Assembly (NCBI GenBank): GCA_018645535.1
Contig: JABGWN010000132.1
Location: 1 to 12,556 of the forward strand
Reading direction: 5' to 3'
Length of the DNA: 12,556 bases
DNA from: Methanobacteriota archaeon
GTDB taxonomy: Archaea; Thermoplasmatota; Poseidoniia; Poseidoniales; Poseidoniaceae
The number at the start of each line of letters is the position of its first letter. The first letter of the stretch is position 1. Positions 6,744 through 12,556 of this stretch are shown here, piece by piece. The notes below the pieces were generated by a model that was not told where the DNA came from, searched no databases, and was given only the letters and a program-made list of their open reading frames with translations. Made by a program: the position numbers and the translations under genes.

Positions 6744-7163
6744 ATGAAACAGCGAATTGAAATTGATCACATAGGTATAGCGACACATACATTGGAAGAA
6801 GGGAGTAAATTTTGGACCATCTTAGGTCTCAAATCACAAGGACAAGACGACTTTGTTGAAGATCAAGGCGTCACTACAAGGTTTTTCCCATTATCATCTT
6901 CAGATTCTAGACCACCTAAAATCGAATTATTAGAGGCCTCAGGACCAGATACACCTATCGGTAAATTCCTTTCAAAGCGCGGAGAAGGAATTCAGCAACT
7001 TTGCTTATCTGTAGATGATTTAGAACAAATGGTTCGTCATCTCATTGATAATGGCATAAAGATGATTGATGAAACGCCAAGAAAAGGAGCACACAATTCC
7101 ATAATTGCCTTTGTACATCCTAAAAGTACAGGCGGAGTTTTAGTTGAACTAAAACAAAGATAA
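6744..7163 (+). CDS. mce: Methylmalonyl-CoA epimerase (VOC fold)
   Basis: Interconverts the (2S) and (2R) forms of methylmalonyl-CoA, feeding the mutase just upstream. The ATG at 6744 is chosen because AGGTGAT (6733-6739) sits four bases before it; an in-frame GTG at 6735 would overlap that site. The 139 residues have two paired beta-alpha-beta-beta-beta modules: DHIGIA with ligand His9, KIELLEASGPDTPIGKF (59-75), RGEGIQQLCLSVDD (79-92), HPKSTGGVLVEL (126-136) with ligand Glu135. In characterised members the third module reads G-x-H-H and supplies a metal-binding His; here both positions are Gln84-Gln85. Everything else is typical, so the family call is firm but metal binding may be altered. 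It starts 9 bp after the mutase stop, and the pair is surely co-transcribed. Confidence 0.92.
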   Translation: MKQRIEIDHIGIATHTLEEGSKFWTILGLKSQGQDDFVEDQGVTTRFFPLSSSDSRPPKIELLEASGPDTPIGKFLSKRGEGIQQLCLSVDDLEQMVRHLIDNGIKMIDETPRKGAHNSIIAFVHPKSTGGVLVELKQR

Positions 7164-7180
7164 GAGGACGTCCGAGCATA

Positions 7181-7519
7181 ATGCTCATAGTCGTTCACGG
7201 TAACCCTCAAGCGATGAGAAGTTGTATTGACCATTTGATGGCCTTGCCGCATATCGCAGGACCAAGGATTCGTGAAGAAGCAGAATTCATTGCTAGTCGG
7301 TTAGAAATTTTACGCATCCATGGAGAAATAACCAATGATGCCTTCCTTGATGCTGGTGCGATTCAGGGTGCATTTACGCTCATTGGGAATCTTGTAGAAA
7401 TGGGCATTCCTCAACAAGAGATTCAACAGGAGTTACGAAACACACTTGCTAGAGCAAAACGTCTCGAAGAAAAACATCCTGGCTTGGATACTGCTATTGA
7501 GAACGGAAGAGCCTCTTAA
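7181..7519 (+). CDS. Small helical protein of unknown function
   Basis: A 112-residue protein with ATG at 7181, 17 bp after the epimerase stop. The nearest SD-like GAGG (7164-7167) is rather far upstream (13 bases), so a start at the in-frame ATG at 7214 is possible. After a short strand (MLIVVHGNP) the protein is predicted by eye to be all helical, with regular heptad-like spacing of Leu, Ile and Met, and helices near 18-28, 30-46, 50-75 and 78-96. No Cys, signal peptide or membrane segment is seen. I do not recognise the family. It lies between the methylmalonyl-CoA genes and an ABC exporter, 13 bp before the latter, which does not define a role. Confidence 0.75.
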   Translation: MLIVVHGNPQAMRSCIDHLMALPHIAGPRIREEAEFIASRLEILRIHGEITNDAFLDAGAIQGAFTLIGNLVEMGIPQQEIQQELRNTLARAKRLEEKHPGLDTAIENGRAS

Positions 7520-7532
7520 TCGAGGGTTCACC

Positions 7533-8357
7533 ATGAACGAAAACCTCCTACATCTCACAGATGTGAGTAAGTCCTTTGGCGAAGTACATGCCATTGAACA
7601 TGTTTCATTGGACATCCAAACAAAATCTGTAGTTGGTCTAGTTGGAGGCAATGGTGCTGGAAAAACTACCTTGTTGCGAATGATGGCTGGAATCTACAAA
7701 CCGACCACGGGAAGAGTCTACCTAAAAGACGGGAAAAATGTAGATCAGATGCGGTCGGTTTTGGGCGTAGTACCAGAATCTACGGGATTATATTCCAAAC
7801 TTACGGCTTGGGAGAATATACGATTCCATAGCAGAATCCATGGAATAGAAGATTCCGTTGCTTGGTCTCGGACATTACGTTTTGCAGAATTACTCGACAT
7901 CCAAGATAGTCTCCACCGATATACAGAAGGATTCTCTAGAGGAATGCGACAAAAAACGGCTTTACTCCGAGCATTAGCCCATGGCCCGAGTATTCTCTTG
8001 TTAGACGAACCAACCGCAGGATTGGATGTAACTTCCGCCCGCATCGTTCGAAAATTAGTTCAAAAACTCAAGGATGAAGGTGGTACAGTAATTTATTCTA
8101 CACATCATTTAGCAGAGGCTGAACAAGTATGTGATCGAATAATTATCGTTCATAATGGTACGATACGCGCAGATGGAACACCAGACGAATTACTTGAACA
8201 AACAGATACCAATTCTCTTGAAGAAGCATATGTATCTCTAACATCTGAAGTCGCACGACCACGACAGGAAGATACGATTAATCCATCAAAATTTGCCTTG
8301 CTGTGGCGCAGATTATTTACACGCAGCCATCGTTATGAGGTGAGTGAAGATGAGTAA
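7533..8357 (+). CDS. ABC transporter ATP-binding protein, Nat/CcmA-type exporter
   Basis: The ATPase subunit of a two-gene exporter; it acts at the cytoplasmic membrane face with the permease encoded next. The start at ATG 7533 is preceded by GAGGG (7522-7526, six bases away); an open frame further upstream overlaps the previous gene and lacks such a site. In the 274 residues: Walker A GGNGAGKTT (38-46), the Q-loop region VVPESTGLY (79-87) where the usual Gln is Glu, signature FSRGMRQK (134-141), Walker B ILLLDEP (154-160) followed by D-loop AGLD, and switch His191. The C-terminal 45 residues form a family-typical extension. B. subtilis NatA (sodium export) and drug/daunorubicin-type exporters share this shape, so the substrate cannot be told. 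The stop overlaps the permease start. Confidence 0.93.
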   Translation: MNENLLHLTDVSKSFGEVHAIEHVSLDIQTKSVVGLVGGNGAGKTTLLRMMAGIYKPTTGRVYLKDGKNVDQMRSVLGVVPESTGLYSKLTAWENIRFHSRIHGIEDSVAWSRTLRFAELLDIQDSLHRYTEGFSRGMRQKTALLRALAHGPSILLLDEPTAGLDVTSARIVRKLVQKLKDEGGTVIYSTHHLAEAEQVCDRIIIVHNGTIRADGTPDELLEQTDTNSLEEAYVSLTSEVARPRQEDTINPSKFALLWRRLFTRSHRYEVSEDE

Positions 8358-9570
8358 GATTCGATTCAGTCATATGCGTATAGTTGCGAAGAAAGAAATA
8401 ATGGAATTTGTTCGTGATTGGCGTACAATCGTGGCATTAATACTCGTTCCATTGATGCTTTTTCCTCTTTTATTTATCGCATTCCCTCTCGTAATGCAAA
8501 ACGAGGCACAGGAATTACAGGAATTGGATGTGGACATACTTGTTCAATCAGATTATATTGATGAAAACATATTACTTGGTCTTAATCAAAGCAATATATC
8601 GATCACAATTCAGCCTCTACCGTCTGGATTAGTAAGCCTATCTGAACCATTAAATGGTTCCACACTCTTACGGTCATATGAATATGATGCAATTCTACGT
8701 CTAGAACAGAGAAACGATACTTGGTTCTATTCCGTACTCTTCTTATCAACATCAGAACAATCCACTGAAGCTCGTAATCGAGTTCTTGATGTACTAAATA
8801 CATGGGAGACAAATGAGACCATTGAACGGATTGAAGCAGGAGGATTAGATGCAGATTCAACATTAAATCCATTACGTTGGGACGGTGTCATATCTGATGC
8901 TGATGTAGCGACCAAGGGTGAGCAGGCAGGTATGCTCTTATCCTTGTTCATCCCATTCGTTTTGGCATTATGGACTGCATCTGCCGCTGTACAACCAGCT
9001 ATTGATATGACCGTGGGGGAGAGAGAACGAGGTACACTTGAATCTTTACTGAGCCTACCTCTTTCACGATCTGAATTACTTATGGGCAAATGGCTTGCAG
9101 TCGTCACAATTACTGGAGTTGGCGTAGCATTACAAGTCGCAGGGTTGTTATTCGGCATTGCATTCTTGGCAGAAGATTTGGTCAATGTACCCAGCATTAG
9201 CATTTCATCCGTACTCTTGTTAACATTAGCAGTTGGTCTCTATGGAACAATGATTGTAGCACTCTACCTTGCCTTAGCGATGAGGTCTAAATCAGTTAAA
9301 GAAGCAGGCACGGTGTTGACGCCCATCACATTGGCAATGATAGTACCAATTTTACTAACACAATTCATCAATTTAGATGGTGTAGAGACCTTTTGGTTTG
9401 CCATTCCATTTGTAAATGTTTTACTCGCCTTGCGAGAATTACTCCTCGATAGAGTCATTTTAGAACACGTCATAATTTGGATTAGTGTATCCATATTTGT
9501 TTCATTCTTGACTATTCGATATGCTGCTAAACAATTTTCAAGAGAAGATATCGTTACTTCAAGATCATAG
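8350..9570 (+). CDS. ABC-2 family permease, NatB-like
   Basis: Membrane partner of the preceding ATPase. ATG 8350 is chosen because GAGGTGA (8337-8343) sits six bases before it; an in-frame GTG at 8344 would overlap that site. The gene overlaps the ATPase stop by 8 bp. The 406 residues show one membrane helix at about 25-49, a large extracytoplasmic domain (about 50-190) with several Asn-x-Ser/Thr sites, then roughly five more helices (about 195-217, 247-272, 284-306, 320-340, 370-392). The segment GERERGTLESLLSLPLSRSE (about 222-241), just after the second helix, is the hallmark coupling motif of NatB-like ABC-2 permeases. The substrate is unknown; ions, lipids or small peptides are all possible. 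Confidence 0.92.
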   Translation: MSKIRFSHMRIVAKKEIMEFVRDWRTIVALILVPLMLFPLLFIAFPLVMQNEAQELQELDVDILVQSDYIDENILLGLNQSNISITIQPLPSGLVSLSEPLNGSTLLRSYEYDAILRLEQRNDTWFYSVLFLSTSEQSTEARNRVLDVLNTWETNETIERIEAGGLDADSTLNPLRWDGVISDADVATKGEQAGMLLSLFIPFVLALWTASAAVQPAIDMTVGERERGTLESLLSLPLSRSELLMGKWLAVVTITGVGVALQVAGLLFGIAFLAEDLVNVPSISISSVLLLTLAVGLYGTMIVALYLALAMRSKSVKEAGTVLTPITLAMIVPILLTQFINLDGVETFWFAIPFVNVLLALRELLLDRVILEHVIIWISVSIFVSFLTIRYAAKQFSREDIVTSRS

Positions 9571-9577
9571 TATTCTT

Positions 9578-9585
9578 CATATATT
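9578..9585 (+). promoter_or_regulatory. TATA box of the RHH-preQ0 operon
   Basis: The sequence CATATATT lies in the 34-bp gap after the permease stop. Its centre is about 24 bases before the ATG of the RHH gene. With no SD before that ATG, this suggests leaderless transcription beginning close to 9605 and an operon promoter separate from the ABC genes. Confidence 0.45.
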
Positions 9586-9594
9586 CGTATACGA
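9585..9594. promoter_or_regulatory. Candidate RHH operator, perfect 10-bp palindrome
   Basis: TCGTATACGA is perfectly self-complementary and lies between the TATA box and the start codon of the RHH regulator, where a bound dimer would block the transcription machinery. RHH proteins commonly bind short palindromes in their own promoters. Autoregulation is inference from position and symmetry. Confidence 0.4.
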
Positions 9595-9604
9595 TGGATA
9601 GGCT

Positions 9605-9778
9605 ATGCCTAAGGTAAGTTTAGACATGCCGAGTGAATTATTGAATGATTTGAAAAATCATGTCGGAGATGAGAAGAAGTTCATCAGTGTAGCAGATGCT
9701 ATACGTTCCGCTTGCAGAAAATTACTCGACCAACTCGATACCATCGATAAGCGCCAAGGAAGATTGGAAGGTGAATGA
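9605..9778 (+). CDS. Ribbon-helix-helix (CopG/Arc-type) regulator, 57 aa
   Basis: A 57-residue protein, ATG 9605 to TGA 9776-9778. The N-terminus MPKVSLDMPSELLNDLK is the classic ribbon-helix-helix opening: an alternating beta strand (Lys3-Val-Ser-Leu-Asp) that would lie in the DNA major groove, then Pro-Ser-Glu-Leu-Leu starting helix A. Helix B follows at about 29-46 with the family-typical SVADAIRSACRKLL. The C-terminal dozen residues are charged. It is probably a DNA-binding dimer that controls this operon; a palindrome lies in its promoter. The SD of folE (AGGTGA, 9768-9773) is inside its 3' end and folE starts 2 bp after its stop, so the two are translationally linked. No toxin gene accompanies it, so it does not look like an antitoxin. 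Family call good, target inferred. Confidence 0.85.
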   Translation: MPKVSLDMPSELLNDLKNHVGDEKKFISVADAIRSACRKLLDQLDTIDKRQGRLEGE

Positions 9779-9779
9779 T

Positions 9780-10346
9780 ATGACAACACGAGCAGAAGCA
9801 GAAGAAGCAGTACATACACTCCTCAAGTATTTGGAATCAGATTCCAAGCGAGAAGGACTAATGAGAACACCAGAGCGTGTAATTGATTCATGGGATGAAA
9901 TATTCAACGGATACAAAACTGATCCAAAAGAAATTCTAGAAGCAACTTTCAATGCCGAAGGATATGACGGAATTGTATTACTGAGTAATATTGAATTTCA
10001 TTCTACGTGTGAGCATCACCTCCAACCATTTTCTGGAAAAGCACATGTAGCCTATATTCCAGTAGACCGAATTGTAGGGATTTCAAAACTCGCAAGAATT
10101 GTAGAACATCACGCGTTAAGATTGCAAAATCAAGAGAGAATTACAAATGGAATTGCAAATGATTTGGTAGATAATCTTTCTCCGCTTGGAGCAGCTGTGA
10201 TTATTCAAGCAGCACACGGTTGTATGCGTTGCAGAGGCGTTAAGAAGCAAAATGCAATCATGACAACAAGTTCAATGCGTGGCGTTTTCTTCGATAAGCA
10301 AGAAGCTCGAAGCGAACTTATGCAACTTATTACAAATTCCAATTAG
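9780..10346 (+). CDS. folE: GTP cyclohydrolase I (FolE, type IA)
   Basis: Converts GTP to 7,8-dihydroneopterin triphosphate and formate, the first step toward preQ0 here, since queD, queE and queC follow. Start at ATG 9780 with AGGTGA six bases before; a longer frame upstream overlaps the RHH gene and is rejected. The 188 residues show REGLMRTPERV (24-34), the zinc and active-site motif STCEHHLQPFSGKAHVAYIP (75-94) with Cys77 and His80, GISKLARIVE (100-109), LQNQERIT (115-122) and HGCMRCRGV (146-154) with third ligand Cys148. The family usually has CMxMRG; the Cys at 151 is uncommon. The oligomer should be a toroidal decamer. Many archaea use the unrelated type IB enzyme (MptA/FolE2), so a type IA enzyme is notable. 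An additional use for pterin cofactors cannot be excluded. Confidence 0.94.
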   Translation: MTTRAEAEEAVHTLLKYLESDSKREGLMRTPERVIDSWDEIFNGYKTDPKEILEATFNAEGYDGIVLLSNIEFHSTCEHHLQPFSGKAHVAYIPVDRIVGISKLARIVEHHALRLQNQERITNGIANDLVDNLSPLGAAVIIQAAHGCMRCRGVKKQNAIMTTSSMRGVFFDKQEARSELMQLITNSN

Positions 10347-10356
10347 AGATGATTTC

Positions 10357-11010
10357 ATGGAACAATGTTCTCTTTCTGGAGATGAGATAATGGACAATCC
10401 ATCTGATTTAAGCAAGGAATATCCTATTGTAGAAATATTTCATTCTGTTCAAGGTGAAGGATACCATGCAGGTATTCCGCATGTATTCGTACGTTTTGGT
10501 TCTTGCAATCTCCGTTGTTCCTGGTGCGATACGGATTTTGATACTCATCAGAGTATGAGTGCAATAGATATTCTCGGTGAAGTGATGAAGTTCAATTGCA
10601 AACGAATTATATTTACAGGTGGTGAACCAATGCTCCAAGATTTATGGCCACTGCATCGACTATTGAAGCGAAGAGGGTTTACTCTGTCTGTGGAAAGTAA
10701 CGGAACAATAGAAATCCCAGAAGGATTACTTGATTGGATTTGCATATCACCTAAGGATCAAATGTACCCAAATGTGGCAATAAGACAACGAAGTGGTGAT
10801 GAAATGAAAGTGGTGTATTGTGGGCAGGATGTATCAATGTATGACCAATTAAAACTGGGTTTCAGAAATTTATTTTTACAACCATGCTATATCGATACTG
10901 ACTCTATTGAAGAAAATGGAAAGTCATTTCAGATTACCGAAGATGTTGTTAAGAAAAATCCTGAATGGAGACTTTCACTTCAAACTCACAAATGGATGGG
11001 GATTCTTTGA
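10357..11010 (+). CDS. queE: 7-carboxy-7-deazaguanine synthase (radical SAM)
   Basis: Rearranges 6-carboxy-tetrahydropterin to 7-carboxy-7-deazaguanine with a [4Fe-4S] cluster and S-adenosylmethionine. With ATG 10357 (SD-like GAGATGAT at 10346-10353) the protein is 217 residues; ATG 10390, with GGAG eight bases before it, is a good alternative and would start 11 residues later. Motifs: VEIFHSVQGEGYHAG (25-39), the cluster-binding Cys50-x3-Cys54-x2-Cys57 in GSCNLRCSWCDTDFD, FTGGEP for SAM binding (about 87-92), VESNGT, ISPKDQ and, at the end, LQTHKWMGI. All are standard for QueE. It lies 10 bp after folE, and its 3' end overlaps queC by at least several bases, so the genes are coupled. Confidence 0.94.
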   Translation: MEQCSLSGDEIMDNPSDLSKEYPIVEIFHSVQGEGYHAGIPHVFVRFGSCNLRCSWCDTDFDTHQSMSAIDILGEVMKFNCKRIIFTGGEPMLQDLWPLHRLLKRRGFTLSVESNGTIEIPEGLLDWICISPKDQMYPNVAIRQRSGDEMKVVYCGQDVSMYDQLKLGFRNLFLQPCYIDTDSIEENGKSFQITEDVVKKNPEWRLSLQTHKWMGIL

Positions 11011-11795
11011 AGCATGTCGTACTTGCCCTAAGCGGTGGAATGGATTCTACCTGCCTCTTAATGCACTATTTAGCAAACGGTTACCAAGCAACATGCATTT
11101 CTTATGAGTACGGGCAAAAGCATTCAATAGAGATTGAAAAGGCTGAAGCCACTATTCAATTATGCCAATCCTATCATTACGACGTCAAGCATCATATTGT
11201 GGATCTTTCCCCTGCAATGAAACTTTTTGATTCCGCTCTTACATCAGATGGGCAAGAAATTCCTACCGGTCACTACGAGGAAGAACAAATGAAATTGACT
11301 GTTGTCCCTAATCGTAATGCCATTTTTGCTTCAATTTTATACGGATTTGCTCTATCAAAAGCCAAGGAATCGGGTGACGAAGTAGTATTAGCACTAGGCG
11401 TGCACAGTGGCGACCATGCTATTTATCCAGATTGTAGACCTGAATTTTACGAATCTCTTCATGCAGCGTTTAAAATTGGGAATTGGGATCATGAACTTGT
11501 TGCATTTGATTTGCCATTCCTCCATGGCGACAAGGAAACAATCCTCCTTAATGCTTTAGAATCAACCAAAAAACTTGGATGGGACTTTGATACTGTACTT
11601 GGAAACACTATCACTTCATATAATCCAGATATTAATGGGAATAGTTCTGGTACAAGTGGTTCTGATATCGAACGAATCCTAGCATTCCATGCAATCGGGA
11701 GAAAAGATCCTATTCCGTACGTCCTGCCATGGGAAAACATCCTTTCAAATGCCTTGGCAGTAGAAAAGAAACACAAAGGTGATACTCATGAGTGA
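10992..11795 (+). CDS. queC: 7-cyano-7-deazaguanine (preQ0) synthase QueC, zinc-cysteine-free variant
   Basis: Uses ATP and ammonia to turn 7-carboxy-7-deazaguanine into preQ0. With ATG 10992 the protein has 267 residues; TTG 11007, overlapping the queE stop as TTGA, or ATG 10965 are alternatives. The PP-loop SGGMDST (14-20) and family motifs YGQKHSIE (40-47), VVPNRNAIF (104-112), GVHSGDHAIYPDCRPEF (137-153) are intact, so substrate activation should work. The C-terminal structural zinc site is gone: canonical Ser-Cys-Tyr and Cys-Gly-x-Cys-x2-Cys-x2-Arg appear here as Ser209-Tyr210 and Ser219-Gly-x-Ser222-x2-Asp225-x2-Arg228, with Ala-Phe (231-232) still in place. Four aligned losses in a well-kept scaffold point to a genuine variant rather than decay. 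Operon context supports a preQ0/archaeosine role. Confidence 0.9.
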   Translation: MDGDSLKHVVLALSGGMDSTCLLMHYLANGYQATCISYEYGQKHSIEIEKAEATIQLCQSYHYDVKHHIVDLSPAMKLFDSALTSDGQEIPTGHYEEEQMKLTVVPNRNAIFASILYGFALSKAKESGDEVVLALGVHSGDHAIYPDCRPEFYESLHAAFKIGNWDHELVAFDLPFLHGDKETILLNALESTKKLGWDFDTVLGNTITSYNPDINGNSSGTSGSDIERILAFHAIGRKDPIPYVLPWENILSNALAVEKKHKGDTHE

Positions 11796-12177
11796 CAAAT
11801 GGAAAGAAAGTATAGAATCACTGCCGGACATATCATTCCATGTAACGCAGCAAAATGGTACAGAGCGCCCATTCACCGGTGTACTGAACAAAGAAAGTAG
11901 AAAGGGCACTTATTCATGCATTGTTTGTAAGACTCTCTTATTTTCAGATCAAATGAAATTTGATTCAGGATGTGGATGGCCAGCCTTCCATTCCGAAGAC
12001 TCCGATGCATGCATTTCACGAATTGTTGATGTCACCCATGGAATGGTTCGCACTGAAGTCCGATGCGGCACGTGTGATGCACATTTAGGGCATGTCTTCA
12101 AAGACGGTCCTAGAAAACACGGTGGAGAACGCTATTGCATAAATAGTGCAGCAATGGAATTTGAGGTGAAAGAATGA
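11788..12177 (+). CDS. msrB: Peptide-methionine (R)-S-oxide reductase
   Basis: Reduces the R form of methionine sulfoxide in proteins, a repair enzyme against oxidation. Start ATG 11788, four bases after AGGTGAT (11777-11783), overlapping the queC stop by 8 bp. The 129 residues match the family length: zinc ligands Cys44-x2-Cys47 and Cys93-x2-Cys96, SGCGWPAFH (60-68) with Cys62 as a possible resolving residue, GHVFKDGP (101-108), and the catalytic Cys117 in RYCINSAAM. No export signal, so it is cytoplasmic. It is translationally coupled on both sides: queC ends inside its start, and queD starts on its stop codon (ATGA). Its presence within the preQ0 genes is unusual and may only reflect shared expression. 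Confidence 0.95.
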   Translation: MSDKWKESIESLPDISFHVTQQNGTERPFTGVLNKESRKGTYSCIVCKTLLFSDQMKFDSGCGWPAFHSEDSDACISRIVDVTHGMVRTEVRCGTCDAHLGHVFKDGPRKHGGERYCINSAAMEFEVKE

Positions 12178-12556
12178 CTACACGAATTAGAAGATATGTA
12201 GAAACTGATACAGGCCACAGAGTTCCCAATCATAAGAGTAAATGCAGACATTTTCATGGGCACCGATACAGATTTGAAGCAGAAATCGAAGGTGATATTG
12301 TTGAGACTCCAGGTGTAAGTGAAGAAGGGATGGTTATGGATTTCTCTGATGTAAGCCAGATATTAATGGAACATATCCATGACATTGTTGACCATGCATT
12401 CATCGTATATTCAGGAGATGAAGAAGCAAAATCGGCACTATCCCATCTTAGTTCGGATCACAGAACCTTTGTCGTACCCTTTATCCCAACGGCTGAAAAT
12501 TTAGCAAAATGGGCTTTTGACCAAGTAGATCCACACATTAAGAATTCATATGGAAC
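12174..12556 (+). CDS. queD: 6-carboxytetrahydropterin synthase / PTPS-family QueD (3' partial)
   Basis: Converts dihydroneopterin triphosphate to 6-carboxy-5,6,7,8-tetrahydropterin, linking FolE to QueE. ATG 12174 overlaps the msrB stop (ATGA), with GAGGTGA (12163-12169) just upstream. The 127 visible residues hold the zinc ligands His15 (TGHRV) and His28-x-His30 (FHGHRY), the catalytic Cys24 in HKSKCRHFHGH, MVMDFSDV at about 58-65 that anchors the pterin pocket, and DHAFIVYSGD. The C-terminal active-site Glu region lies near TAENLAKW. The reading frame runs off the window. With an intact Cys-x3-His-x-His pattern it fits QueD; a PTPS with another pterin product is possible, but operon context favours QueD. 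Confidence 0.93.
   Translation, partial: MTTRIRRYVETDTGHRVPNHKSKCRHFHGHRYRFEAEIEGDIVETPGVSEEGMVMDFSDVSQILMEHIHDIVDHAFIVYSGDEEAKSALSHLSSDHRTFVVPFIPTAENLAKWAFDQVDPHIKNSYG

Noticed and set aside
8727..9203. Minus-strand 158-codon open frame opposite the permease gene
   Set aside because: Rich in Ser, Asn and Thr, antisense to a clear membrane protein with intact motifs, and no promoter or SD; a shadow frame.
1..12556. CRISPR arrays, insertion sequences, integrase or attachment sites
   Set aside because: No regularly spaced repeats, transposase-like frames or terminal repeats were seen; the only tRNA has no adjacent integrase or duplicated 3' end.

Overview
The window looks like part of a marine planktonic archaeal genome, most likely a Thermoplasmatota lineage related to Marine Group II (Poseidoniales) or Marine Group III. 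That assignment is inference. The signs are an archaeal Kae1-type tRNA threonylcarbamoyladenosine subunit, an archaeal-looking tRNA-Val(GAC), TATA boxes placed 25-30 bases before starts with no leader, a methylmalonyl-CoA mutase whose catalytic subunit is separate from its B12-binding subunit, and a complete-looking preQ0 (archaeosine precursor) gene set. The DNA is visibly AT-rich and densely coding. Many starts are preceded by Shine-Dalgarno (SD) cores of the AGGTGAT type, with tight overlaps between genes.

Layout. Bases 1-482 (+) hold the acidic C-terminus of an unidentified protein and a small zinc-ribbon protein that starts on TTG. Bases 540-1389 (-) hold a tRNA-Val(GAC) with encoded CCA, a 50-residue DUF5679-like zinc-finger protein with a leaderless-type promoter, an intergenic stretch containing a perfect 9-bp inverted repeat, and a 107-residue protein of unknown role. 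A solitary imidazolonepropionase (hutI) on the minus strand is divergent, 51 bp away, from tsaD/kae1.

From tsaD onward everything is on the plus strand. A low-complexity basic protein and a SlyD-like FKBP prolyl isomerase come first. Next are the propionate/methylmalonyl-CoA genes: mutase large subunit and epimerase. A short helical unknown protein and a two-gene Nat-type ABC exporter follow.

The last 3 kb is a compact gene train: a ribbon-helix-helix (RHH) regulator, folE, queE, queC, msrB and queD (cut by the window end). It has overlapping or nearly touching genes and reads as one operon. Together FolE, QueD, QueE and QueC turn GTP into 7-cyano-7-deazaguanine (preQ0), which archaea insert into tRNA as the precursor of archaeosine.

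Most unusual points: (i) the QueC homologue has lost all four cysteines that normally hold its structural zinc while keeping its ATP-binding residues; (ii) the operon begins with a previously easy-to-miss RHH protein whose promoter carries a perfect 10-bp palindrome, the half of which recurs as an inverted repeat near base 1021; (iii) a methionine-R-sulfoxide reductase is translationally coupled inside the preQ0 set; (iv) the epimerase has Gln-Gln where the family's metal-binding His-His pair sits; (v) the mutase has two His residues in its substrate-tunnel motif.
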